Assembly: GCA_026389415.1 (NCBI GenBank)
Contig: JAPLHX010000190.1
Location: 1-38,673 of the forward strand
DNA: 38,673 bases
Origin: Coprothermobacterota bacterium
GTDB lineage: Bacteria; Caldisericota; JANLFM01
Direction: 5' to 3'
This document shows, piece after piece, positions 1 to 7,740 of this stretch (its first letter is position 1; every line of letters begins with the position of its first letter). Under the pieces are notes generated by a model, which was given only the letters and a program-made list of their open reading frames with translations, made no database searches and was not told where the DNA came from. Both the position numbers and the translations under genes were made by a program.

Positions 1-1681
1 CATCCCGGATCATAGGGAGGATCAGGACCCCCGTCACATCTGGGAGCCGGGAACAGATGGACCGATAGGCTTGCTGGGCGCCATCGTCATCGCAGATATT
101 CAGAATCACTCCCCCGGATTCCGATTTGTGCAATATCTGGGGAGATACCACTTTCATCACCACCGGGTAGCCGATCTCCCGGCATGCCTGCAATGTCTGG
201 GACTCGTCTTTGGCGAAGCGAAACGGTGGAGTGGGGATTCCTTGTGCCGCCAACCATTGCATGGCCTGCGGTTCCAGAATCGGAGAAGCAGGCAAGGCCA
301 TTCCTGGTCGTTTTGGTTCCGGTAGAGGCCGCTTGCGTTCTCTCTGCTCTTCGTAGGAAACCATGCGGCCCAGCACGGTGATGGCTCGTTCCCCGGTGGA
401 AAAATGCGGGATGCCATGTTCTTGCAAGAAGGGCAGGCTGCCGGCGACAGTTTGTCCGGCCATGAAGTTCGTAACCAAAGGCTTGCCCGTCGTGTTAGCC
501 GCCGCCACAACCCCCCGGGCAAGCGCCAGCGAATCCAGGTAGGGGGTTCCCACATCGATGGCCAGCGCCGCGTCGTACCCCGACTCTCCTTCGAGCATGG
601 CAATCAGTGTGCGTCGATAGCCTTCCTCTGTTCCTTCCACCGTCAAGTCGATGGGGTTGCAGAACGCTCCATGCCCGGGTAAAAAACAGGCAAGCTTTTC
701 CTTGACGGCTGCATTGGGTTCCGCCACCTGTAAGCCCACGACCTCGGCTCGATCTGCAGCCAGCACACCCGGCCCACCGGAATTGGTCACGATGGCCAAT
801 CGGCGTCCTTTGATCGGTGGAAGGGAGACGAACCCCTTGCAAAGATCAAACATCTCTTCCACATTCGCTACCCGGATGGCTCCGCTCTGCTGGAAGACAG
901 CGTCATACACTTCATCGGATCCGGCCATGGATCCGGTATGAGACAACGTCGCACGCCGTCCGGCTTGGGAACGTCCGGCTTTGATCACCACCAAAGGCTT
1001 GGTCTTCGTCAATTCATGCACCGCTCGGCGGAAGCGATCGCCGTCGCGTACGCTTTCGATATAGAGAGCCACTACTTTGGTTTCGGGATCGAGAGTCAAA
1101 TACTCCAGTAGTTCCGTTTCCGCCAGGTCTGCTCCGTTGCCGTAGCTGGCAAATTTAGAAAATCCCAGCCCCTGCTCCTGGGCCCAGGAAAGTACCGCCC
1201 CTCCCAACGCTCCGCTTTGGGTGACCAAGGCGGTGGCACCCGGGGGGGGTCGGGTTTCCAGCGTAGGGAAAAGCTTGTGATGTGTGTTGGCAATGCCGGC
1301 GCAGTTCGGCCCCACAAAACGAATGCCATGATGACGGGCAATTCGCTTGATCTCCTCTTCCCCCACAGCATTTCCGGCCTCGGAGAAGCCGGAGGTGATG
1401 ATGACAGCCGCCTTGATCCCTGCCAGACCGCATTCCTCCAACACACCGGCGACGGTAGACGCGGGCGAAGCGATCACAGCCAAATCGACGGGATCGGGAA
1501 TGTCGCGGATGCGGGAAAACCCCGGCGCGGAAACTGCACCCTGGGCTTTGGGGTTAACGGCATAGACGGCAAAATAGCCTCCCGCCAGAAGTTGCTCGAT
1601 CAAAGCGTGGCCCAACTTGCCTTCAGCGGTGGAACCGATGACGGCTACGCCTTGCGGGTTGAACAAATGCTTCAGGCTCAA
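1..1681 (-). CDS. ADP-forming acyl-CoA synthetase (acetate--CoA ligase family), 3' end cut by window edge
   Basis: This gene converts an acyl-CoA, ADP and phosphate to the free acid, CoA and ATP, and is a fermentative energy-conserving step. About 560 codons are visible. The N-terminal part is a CoA-binding Rossmann domain (NPQGVAVIGST near residue 8, then VGPNCAGI). A succinyl-CoA-ligase-like domain follows with QSGALGG and the phosphohistidine region LSHTGSMAG. The last visible part is the start of the ATP-grasp domain (GYPVVMKV, then HKSESGGV). The single-chain alpha-beta arrangement is the bacterial form. The ORF is open to position 1, so the C-terminus lies outside the window. I chose a TTG start at 1681 because AGGGG lies about 8 bases upstream and the conserved N-terminus begins there; I see no in-frame ATG near it. 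It starts 11 bases after iorB stops, so it is probably co-transcribed and acts on aryl-acetyl-CoA made by IorAB (inference). Confidence 0.9.
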   Translation of the reverse strand, partial: MSLKHLFNPQGVAVIGSTAEGKLGHALIEQLLAGGYFAVYAVNPKAQGAVSAPGFSRIRDIPDPVDLAVIASPASTVAGVLEECGLAGIKAAVIITSGFSEAGNAVGEEEIKRIARHHGIRFVGPNCAGIANTHHKLFPTLETRPPPGATALVTQSGALGGAVLSWAQEQGLGFSKFASYGNGADLAETELLEYLTLDPETKVVALYIESVRDGDRFRRAVHELTKTKPLVVIKAGRSQAGRRATLSHTGSMAGSDEVYDAVFQQSGAIRVANVEEMFDLCKGFVSLPPIKGRRLAIVTNSGGPGVLAADRAEVVGLQVAEPNAAVKEKLACFLPGHGAFCNPIDLTVEGTEEGYRRTLIAMLEGESGYDAALAIDVGTPYLDSLALARGVVAAANTTGKPLVTNFMAGQTVAGSLPFLQEHGIPHFSTGERAITVLGRMVSYEEQRERKRPLPEPKRPGMALPASPILEPQAMQWLAAQGIPTPPFRFAKDESQTLQACREIGYPVVMKVVSPQILHKSESGGVILNICDDDGAQQAYRSICSRLPDVTGVLILPMIRD

Positions 1682-1692
1682 AGGTGCTTCCC

Positions 1693-2301
1693 CTAATCCC
1701 GGGGATATTCTGTTGCTTCCCGGCCGGCACGGAAGGCCAGGAGATTGCGTTCGATCCCTTTTTTCCAACGAGATTCAATCACCTTCTCCACTTGCTGAGC
1801 TGGAAGGATGGAACCCAAGGGCGTAGCGGCCAGCACAACACCTAGCACAAACAGGTTGTCCGATCCGGGTTGGCCTTGATCGGGCGGCAACTGCTCGGGA
1901 TGGAAGGTCAGCAAAGTACCTTCAGCTTTCGTTACTTGCTCCGCGACCGCCTCCAAGGATGGATAGGATGCCTGCCCCAGCATCACGGCGGTCGGTGCCC
2001 ATACGGAATCCCATAACAAGAAAACGCCTCCCGGTTTTAGAAAGCGGATGGCCTTCAGTGCCTCCGAGCGCTCCATGGCAATCACCAAATCCGCACTTCG
2101 CTCCGGAATGTTCGGTCCGATCGTTTCCCGTCCCAAACGGAGTTGCGCTTTGAAAAACCCGCCGCGTTGGGCCATGCCTTTGGTGGGGTAAAAATTCACC
2201 GGCCATCCTGATTGAAACGCAGCTTCACTGAGGATCTCTCCAATGGTTAAAACCCCTTGCCCTCCCACTCCCACCAAATAAATGTCATAGGAACGATCCA
2301 T
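1693..2301 (-). CDS. iorB: Indolepyruvate:ferredoxin oxidoreductase, beta subunit
   Basis: This 202-residue protein is the gamma-type subunit of the 2-oxoacid:ferredoxin oxidoreductase family, the small partner of IorA. The N-terminus carries the family signature VGVGGQGVLT at residues 10-19, followed by the KGMAQRGG segment typical of IorB. The open frame continues upstream to 2439 inside iorA. I placed the start at ATG 2301 because GGAGGG, embedded in the last codons of iorA, lies about 6 bases upstream and the conserved sequence begins straight after it. The gene starts 2 bases after the iorA stop, which indicates translational coupling. With IorA it oxidatively decarboxylates aryl-pyruvates to aryl-acetyl-CoA and passes electrons to ferredoxin. 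Confidence 0.93.
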   Translation of the reverse strand: MDRSYDIYLVGVGGQGVLTIGEILSEAAFQSGWPVNFYPTKGMAQRGGFFKAQLRLGRETIGPNIPERSADLVIAMERSEALKAIRFLKPGGVFLLWDSVWAPTAVMLGQASYPSLEAVAEQVTKAEGTLLTFHPEQLPPDQGQPGSDNLFVLGVVLAATPLGSILPAQQVEKVIESRWKKGIERNLLAFRAGREATEYPRD

Positions 2302-2303
2302 GT

Positions 2304-4175
2304 CTATCCCTCCTGCCGTACAATGGCTTCTCTGGCGCAAATCTGCGCACAGAGCGCACAACCGTTGCAGAGAGCCTGGTCGATCACAATGGAGTTTTCC
2401 GTCAGACTGATGGCCGGGCAGCCAGTGGTAGTAATGCATAGCTTACAAAGGTTGCAGTTTTCCGCTTGTTGCCGCACACGTCCTGCTCGGCCGGTCCGGC
2501 GGAGGGACTGGATGGCGCATTCCCGACGGGCAAGGATCACTTTCACCCCGGCTCGGGGTAAGGCATCGATCAGCGCTTCGGTGGTTGCCTTCAGGTCGTA
2601 GGGATCTACCTGAAAGAACCAATCGACACCGAGCATGGGGATGATCTGAGCCAGGTCTAGCCGATGTCCACCCGATTGGGCGCCAATTGCCGTTCCCGGG
2701 TTAACCTGCATCCCGGTCATCGCCGTCCAGCCGTTATCGAGAATGATCAGGGTCAGAGATGCTTGATGCTGCACGGCATTGATCAGACTTGGTATTCCAG
2801 CGTGGAAGAACGTGGAATCGCCAATGGTGGCAATCACCGGAGTTGCAACCCCAGACCAGACATACCCTTGTGCCAGTCCCAAACTGGCTCCCATCGACAC
2901 CTCGTTCCAGACGGTATTAAACGGTGGATTCATCCCCAGGATGGTACAACCGATATCTCCCGTGACCATCACCGCATCTTTTTTCAGCTTCAGCTTGCGG
3001 ATCGCTTGGTTGATCGCGATGTACGTCCCCCGGTGTGGGCATCCGGCGCAGACGGTGATCGGTCTTGGAGCGGCCATGCTATCAGCGGCCAAACCGGAAA
3101 AAAGCGAATCGGAAAGTGGGATGTTTAGAGCTTGCGCCAAACCCTTTACTACCTCCCGCGTGCCATACTCCCCTACCCGGCTGAGGTTGCCGTCGAGCTT
3201 GCCCCGGATCAGTCCAGGGAATTTAGACCGGCGAGCGGCCACGATCAAGGCGGTTTCGATGTAAGGCTCCAGCTCCTCCAGCACCAAGATCTGGTCGCAA
3301 TGATCGAACAACGTTTTTACTTCCTGCTCGGGGAACGGATGGGTAGATACCAGCTTCAGCACAGAGATCCCGCTTCGATCTAGGTTGAATGGTTGCAGGG
3401 CAACCATTGCTTCCTCCAGATAGGAGGCAGTCAGACCGCAGACGATTACCCCTAATCCTCTTTTTGGCGCGACCAGAAGTTGGTTGATTCCCATTTCGCG
3501 AATCACTTCTTCCGCCTTACTCAACCGTTGGATCAAGTCACGATGCTGGGCCAAGCAGATCGCGGCTCCGGCCTTGGTATATTTGGCGATATCGCGGATC
3601 AATTGAGGCTCTCGCCGCAGGGGAGTGAATTCGGTTTGCACTTCCACCGCAGCATGGGAATGGGAAAGCGCAGTCACCATCCGGACGAAAACGGGCGTAC
3701 CTGCCTTTTCTGATAACTCAAAGGCCTTTGGAATCAATCGGTAAGCCTCTTCGACGGTGGACGGCTCCAGCATTGGTAAATCCGCCATCAAAGCAAAACC
3801 GCGGGAATCCTGCTCGGCCATGCCAGCCGTGACGCCCGGGTCATCAGCTACATAGACCACCAGTCCTCCCGTACAACCAGAGTATGCGAAAGAAATCAGG
3901 GAATCATAAGCCACGTTCAATCCGGACATCTTCATCGTGGCTAGCGCCCGTTGACCGGCCCAAGCTGCGCCGGCTGCAATCTCCAGCGCGACTTTTTCAT
4001 TTGTGCTCCACTCCACGTGCACCCCGGGCAACGGGTTTCGCAGCAAATAGCCGATGGCCTCGGAGGAGGGAGTACCTGGATATCCCGTAATCACGCTTGC
4101 TCCTCCCACCAAAGCCCCTAATGCAAGCGCTTCGTTCCCGCTGATGATCTGTTTGTGTAGCACTATGCTCTCCAT
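2304..4175 (-). CDS. iorA: Indolepyruvate:ferredoxin oxidoreductase, alpha subunit
   Basis: This 623-residue thiamine-pyrophosphate enzyme catalyses CoA-dependent oxidative decarboxylation of indolepyruvate and related aryl-pyruvates. The N-terminal pyrimidine-binding domain opens with SGNEALALGAL and GYPGTPSSE. The TPP-binding domain has GDIGCTILG followed by the N-V-W-N-E-V-S-M-G stretch. A C-terminal ferredoxin domain carries eight cysteines in two clusters: CxxCxxCx5CP at 574-586 and CxxCxxCx3C at 603-613, enough for two [4Fe-4S] centres. Length and domain order match the family. AAGGGA lies upstream of the chosen ATG. A good sigma-A-type promoter lies just upstream (4218-4246), so iorA is the first gene of the iorA-iorB-acyl-CoA-synthetase operon, an aromatic amino acid fermentation unit. 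Confidence 0.95.
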   Translation of the reverse strand: MESIVLHKQIISGNEALALGALVGGASVITGYPGTPSSEAIGYLLRNPLPGVHVEWSTNEKVALEIAAGAAWAGQRALATMKMSGLNVAYDSLISFAYSGCTGGLVVYVADDPGVTAGMAEQDSRGFALMADLPMLEPSTVEEAYRLIPKAFELSEKAGTPVFVRMVTALSHSHAAVEVQTEFTPLRREPQLIRDIAKYTKAGAAICLAQHRDLIQRLSKAEEVIREMGINQLLVAPKRGLGVIVCGLTASYLEEAMVALQPFNLDRSGISVLKLVSTHPFPEQEVKTLFDHCDQILVLEELEPYIETALIVAARRSKFPGLIRGKLDGNLSRVGEYGTREVVKGLAQALNIPLSDSLFSGLAADSMAAPRPITVCAGCPHRGTYIAINQAIRKLKLKKDAVMVTGDIGCTILGMNPPFNTVWNEVSMGASLGLAQGYVWSGVATPVIATIGDSTFFHAGIPSLINAVQHQASLTLIILDNGWTAMTGMQVNPGTAIGAQSGGHRLDLAQIIPMLGVDWFFQVDPYDLKATTEALIDALPRAGVKVILARRECAIQSLRRTGRAGRVRQQAENCNLCKLCITTTGCPAISLTENSIVIDQALCNGCALCAQICAREAIVRQEG

Positions 4176-4217
4176 TCCCGCTAATCCCTTGGAAGAATTT
4201 GCTTTAGCTCTCTGGGA

Positions 4218-4246
4218 ATCATATCGGATTTATCCTGCGGTGTGAA
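4218..4246 (-). promoter_or_regulatory. Predicted sigma-A-type promoter of the iorAB operon
   Basis: Read on the minus strand there is TTCACA (4246-4241), a 17-base spacer, and TATGAT (4223-4218). Each hexamer matches the consensus at 5 of 6 positions. Transcription would begin near 4211 and give a short leader of about 36 bases before the iorA ATG. No operator or attenuator is evident between the promoter and the gene. Confidence 0.6.
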
Positions 4247-4771
4247 AAGGTAATGCAAGGAATTCTAGCGCTTAGATCACGGTTTTCTCCCATCACGTTC
4301 TGCACTTCACCTTTGCAGAAGTGACGGCTACCCGGTTTGGTTCCTTCAGCCGGTCGAAGCAAAACGTGCGGATGGATGTGGCAATCCCACAAGTGACTTT
4401 TTCGCTCCGTAGATTGTACAATGCAGCGAAGAAAAACGAAGCTAGGTCTCTAGGATGCAAAGATGCAAACCGTAGCTACCCGGCCATGGTACTTTTGAGA
4501 GTAAAGCAAGAAATGCGATAGAGTGCATCCCGGCCCGAGGCTCTTCCATGATAAAGAACTGCAACGGGAAGGAGCGGCTGGCAGCGGGGTGGTGTCGAGG
4601 GGAAAGTGGTTTAAACGAATGCGCCGAGCTTTTCGCAGAGAACATGTATGTAGTTACCTCCGATGGCCACTTCACCAGGTTTGAAAAGAATACTCAGTTT
4701 GGAGTGATACCCTGAACCAATGTTGTCTATTCTAGAGCCTTGTTGCAGGTTTCACTCACAAACAAAATGGC
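4247..4771. other. Long intergenic stretch without a convincing gene
   Basis: This stretch lies between the iorA promoter and the end of the HisB-like gene. Short open frames on both strands (for example 4321-4521 plus and 4442-4675 minus) show no recognisable motif and have low-complexity or basic composition, so I do not call them. The only structure I see is a pair of overlapping inverted repeats at 4298-4323. I found no tRNA-like T-arm sequence, no T-box consensus and no mobile-element end. It may be decayed coding sequence or the untranslated 3' region of the HisB-like transcript. Confidence 0.5.
4298..4323. repeat. Two overlapping, mutually exclusive inverted repeats
   Basis: TTCTGCA (4298-4304) pairs with TGCAGAA (4314-4320) around a 9-base loop. 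CACTTC (4303-4308) pairs with GAAGTG (4318-4323). The arms overlap, so only one of the two hairpins can form at a time. There is no T-run, so it does not look like an intrinsic terminator. It could be chance. Confidence 0.35.
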
Positions 4772-5437
4772 TCATCCCAATGCGGCGTCCGCGATCCCTT
4801 CCTCGGCATAGTATGGATTATTGGAAGCTTTTCTCCAGGGGTTGGATGTGAAAGCGATCCTTATTGATTCTCCAAGCGCATGGATCGCGGATTCCCATGC
4901 ATGGTGCGGATCTCGACCTTTTAAGAAATCCATATGGACCGAAGCCGGGAAACCTTGAAAAAATCCCTCGACAAAGGAAAACATGTCCTGAAAATTCATA
5001 TCTTCAACAAGCTCAACTCTAGCTCCCGGACAGTCTGGGTAAATTGAGAAGAAAGTATGCCTTCTCCCTTCCACGTTCACCATGACTCTTGCAAGAGACT
5101 CGTCTAAGCCAAAAACAGCTGAGCCCGTGAGATTGATGCCAGAATCCTGGATTTTTTTGGTAAAAAAGCTCTTCAAACCTGTCCCGATTGTTATACCCAC
5201 ATCTTCTGCAATCGTGTGAGTGGATCTCCATCTGCCAGTCTCAACCTGACATCCGATGGATATGCAAGATCCCCAGGAAAATGTGTAGATCATGTGATCC
5301 AAGAAGTTGAGGGTGGTATCTATCTTGAGTTTTTTAAAGACTGTGGAGAGTTCAACGATGATCTTCAGTTCGTGAGTCTCTTTTTTTAATTTTAAATAGT
5401 TCTCTGTCTCTTCAATACGGGTAAACAGCTTAGTCAT
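4772..5437 (-). CDS. HisB-like protein (imidazoleglycerol-phosphate dehydratase fold), divergent orphan
   Basis: The 221-residue protein follows the imidazoleglycerol-phosphate dehydratase pattern throughout: FLDHMI with His48, the THTIAEDVG segment at 73-81, LDESLA at 111-116, and the HM...GRDPHHAWE block with His168, His178, His179 and Glu182. The length is close to a monofunctional HisB. One residue is odd. The first metal motif, usually HHxxED, reads H74-T75-I-A-E78-D, so one of the paired metal-binding histidines is threonine. No other histidine-synthesis gene adjoins it (the HisD-like gene lies 5 kb away in another operon), so a role outside histidine synthesis is likely. ATG 5437 is preceded by AAGGAGA. 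The real substrate is unknown; dehydration of another diol or diol-phosphate is a guess. Confidence 0.7.
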   Translation of the reverse strand: MTKLFTRIEETENYLKLKKETHELKIIVELSTVFKKLKIDTTLNFLDHMIYTFSWGSCISIGCQVETGRWRSTHTIAEDVGITIGTGLKSFFTKKIQDSGINLTGSAVFGLDESLARVMVNVEGRRHTFFSIYPDCPGARVELVEDMNFQDMFSFVEGFFQGFPASVHMDFLKGRDPHHAWESAIHALGESIRIAFTSNPWRKASNNPYYAEEGIADAALG

Positions 5438-5654
5438 GATGTCTCCTTCTATATGTATTGGGTTAAAGCCAACCCGTTCCCAGGGCAGAAAGTTGTAAAC
5501 TGGCTACCTTCCGGGAATCTATATATTCTGGTTATTATCGTATCACTGATCAGGACTTATCGACTACGTTATGGCACTGGTCTGAGAAAAAATGCGGAGT
5601 TGTGCGGCAGTCTCCTGTGCAGTGGCGATATCATAAATTGGGATACACTTGATC

Positions 5655-6374
5655 ATGGCACACTTTTTGTTGATTCACGGGGCATGGCATGGTGGTTGGT
5701 GTTGGGAAGGAGTCATCCAGTGGTTAGCCAAGGCAGGGTATTCGGCCGAAGCACCCACGCTGCCTGGTCACTCGCCCGGTGATAGGCGAGCTGACATAAC
5801 CTTCCAGGTGTACGTAGACTTCCTCGTGGATACCCTATCTCGCCAACGGTCTCCGGTAATATTGGTGGGGCATTCTAGCGCAGGTCTCTTGCTCCAGGCG
5901 GCGGCACCCCAGGTGGCAATAAACATCGAGCGGCTGGTTTTTCACAATGCAGTTGTTGTCGGTGTCGGCCAGCGACAATTTGACGTCGTGCCGCCCGAAG
6001 AAGAGGCTTGGATGACAGCAGCGGCAAATGCCACCTTTGATCGGACAATCCCCGTGATGGAATCTTTCCTCGGATCTCTACTAGAACCGGATGACATCCC
6101 TTCGTTTCGTGAAACCTTGCTTCCTCGTCTTGTACCGCAACCATTGGCCCTTTTTGATTCACCGGTCGATACAAACCTATTTGATAGGCTGGTCATTTCA
6201 AAAACCGTTCTTTATGCCAGGGACGAAGCATCTTTTCCTTCGGGCTCGATCTTGGCAATGGCTCAGCGGCTAGGTCAGTACGAATTGGTGGAGATTGCGG
6301 GCGGTCATGAGGTGCTATTTACTCGACCAGAGGTTGTCGCCCAGGCGTTGATCCGTATTGCAGGAACTGGATAG
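5655..6374 (+). CDS. Alpha/beta-hydrolase, esterase/lactonase-like
   Basis: The 239-residue protein has the short alpha/beta-hydrolase layout without an obvious signal peptide. The oxyanion-hole motif LIHGAWHGGWCW is at residues 6-17. The nucleophile elbow is GHSSAG at 72-77, with Ser74 as likely nucleophile and alanine in place of the usual second glycine. The catalytic histidine is probably in GGHEVLF near the C-terminus. This subgroup includes EstC-like and hydroxynitrile-lyase-like esterases, but the substrate cannot be read from sequence. ATG 5655 is preferred over the in-frame TTG at 5649; the ribosome binding site is weak. The stop is one base before the LarA-like ATG, so the two are translationally coupled. 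A lactone- or ester-opening role that feeds a 2-hydroxyacid to the LarA-like enzyme is an inference. Confidence 0.8.
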   Translation: MAHFLLIHGAWHGGWCWEGVIQWLAKAGYSAEAPTLPGHSPGDRRADITFQVYVDFLVDTLSRQRSPVILVGHSSAGLLLQAAAPQVAINIERLVFHNAVVVGVGQRQFDVVPPEEEAWMTAAANATFDRTIPVMESFLGSLLEPDDIPSFRETLLPRLVPQPLALFDSPVDTNLFDRLVISKTVLYARDEASFPSGSILAMAQRLGQYELVEIAGGHEVLFTRPEVVAQALIRIAGTG

Positions 6375-6375
6375 G

Positions 6376-7638
6376 ATGACTAACCCAATCAATCAGTCTT
6401 ATTTCCTGCCATTTGGCGCTGGGCAACTTTCGGTGGAATTGAACCATCGCCGGGTTTGTTTGCTTACGCCAGCAAAACTACCTCCACTGCAAAGCCCGTA
6501 TAGCGCAATAATGGCCACACTGAACAACCCGCATGGCAGCAAACCCTTATCTCAGCTGCTTTCCGATCACAGCCGAATTGCAATCATCGTAAATGACCAT
6601 ACTCGCCCAACACCCACTCGGCTGCTACTTTCTCCAATTCTGGATCTGCTGTCACAAGTTGGCATCCCAGATCACAGTATTTCCATCGTTTTTGCCCTCG
6701 GTGCTCATGAACCACTAGCGCCTGACCAGATGGCCAGCATTGTTGGCCTTACTGCCTATTCCCGATTCACCTGTGAAAACAGTGGCGCTCGCGGATTCGT
6801 GCAGATGGGTCAAACACTGCGTGGTACACCAGTGGAAATTGATCGCAGCGTTGTCGAAGCGGACTTTGTTATCGCAACGGGCGAAGTGGAACTGCATTTT
6901 TTCGCAGGATATAGCGGAGGAGCCAAGGCTATAGTACCCGGTGTAAGTTCTTTTCGAGCAATCACCGCAAATCATTCCTTGTTGAAAAATCCTAATGCTA
7001 CCAGCGGTGAAATTGACGAGAATCCGGTTCGCTTGGATTTGGAGGAAGCTGCCGATCTTGTTCCTCATCTGTTCTGTTTAAACGTTGTATTGGATGAGCA
7101 TCAGCAGATCGTTGCCTGCGCCTCTGGGGATCATCGGTTGGCTCATCGGGTAGCAGTGTCGATCGTTGATCAAATGTATAAGAGACCTCTGACCGAAGCC
7201 GCAGCCGTCGTTATTGCCTCCGGGGGTGGTTGGCCCCGGGATATCAACCTCTACCAAGCGCAAAAGGCGTTGGAGCATGCATGCAAGGCCGTTAAGCCTG
7301 GTGGAACCATCATTTTACTCGCAGCTTGTTCCAATGGATTGGGAAATCCCGCCATGGAGCGGTGGTTTCAAGAAGTCCGGTCGCCGGAAGAGTGCATCCG
7401 TCGCCTGACTTGTAATTTTGAACTTGGCGGCTACAGCGCCGCTGGGTTTGCTCGTCTTTCGCGTCAAGCCCACATCTTTTTGTATTCTGAACTAGCGCCA
7501 AATCAAGCCAAGCTTGCTTTTATGCAATCCATTCGAAACTTACAGGACACTATAGAAAAAGCTTTGTCTGCTCATCCAAACGAATTGGTCGTGGTGATGC
7601 CTTTTGCCAGCGCCACTCTGCCGATCCTGCTTCGTTAG
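6376..7638 (+). CDS. LarA-family nickel-pincer 2-hydroxyacid racemase/epimerase
   Basis: This 420-residue protein belongs to the lactate racemase family (LarA, formerly DUF2088), which uses a nickel-pincer nucleotide tethered to lysine to racemise 2-hydroxyacids. The key residues fall at the same numbers as in characterised LarA: His111 (near LarA His108) in FALGAHEP, His174 in ELHFFAGYSGGAKAI, Lys184 in the same motif, and His200 in TANHSLLKNP. The NDHTRPTP motif at 73-80 is also present. ATG 6376 was chosen over an upstream in-frame TTG because it lies one base after the hydrolase stop. LarB, LarC and LarE cofactor-maturation genes are not in the window, so the cofactor must be made elsewhere. 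LarA homologues act on many 2-hydroxyacids. The Ldh2-like gene nearby suggests they share a substrate (inference). Confidence 0.9.
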   Translation: MTNPINQSYFLPFGAGQLSVELNHRRVCLLTPAKLPPLQSPYSAIMATLNNPHGSKPLSQLLSDHSRIAIIVNDHTRPTPTRLLLSPILDLLSQVGIPDHSISIVFALGAHEPLAPDQMASIVGLTAYSRFTCENSGARGFVQMGQTLRGTPVEIDRSVVEADFVIATGEVELHFFAGYSGGAKAIVPGVSSFRAITANHSLLKNPNATSGEIDENPVRLDLEEAADLVPHLFCLNVVLDEHQQIVACASGDHRLAHRVAVSIVDQMYKRPLTEAAAVVIASGGGWPRDINLYQAQKALEHACKAVKPGGTIILLAACSNGLGNPAMERWFQEVRSPEECIRRLTCNFELGGYSAAGFARLSRQAHIFLYSELAPNQAKLAFMQSIRNLQDTIEKALSAHPNELVVVMPFASATLPILLR

Positions 7639-7740
7639 GGGGTTCGTTTCAAAGAAGACTATTGCATCGCCAATCCGGTTTCCAGCGGAAGCAGTATCGT
7701 CATGCTATAGACCCTTAACCCAGCGCGTCTGGGAATCGTG

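Noticed and set aside
1217..1696. A 159-codon open frame on the plus strand
   Set aside because: It is antisense to the CoA-binding and ligase domains of the ADP-forming synthetase and has no recognisable domain.
4247..4771. tRNA, T-box or riboswitch in the longest intergenic stretch
   Set aside because: A GGGGTGG-like run near 4595 recalls a T-box, but the rest of the consensus is absent and no plus-strand gene follows in a suitable position. No tRNA T-arm or anticodon pattern was found.
5453..5782. A 109-codon open frame upstream of the first hydrolase
   Set aside because: It overlaps the hydrolase in another frame and shows no motif or strong ribosome binding site; the hydrolase is the real gene.
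7639..7740. Bidirectional terminator between the LarA-like and nitrilase genes
   Set aside because: CCCAG-CGCGT-CTGGG is a short 5-bp stem without a T-run, so the evidence is too weak.
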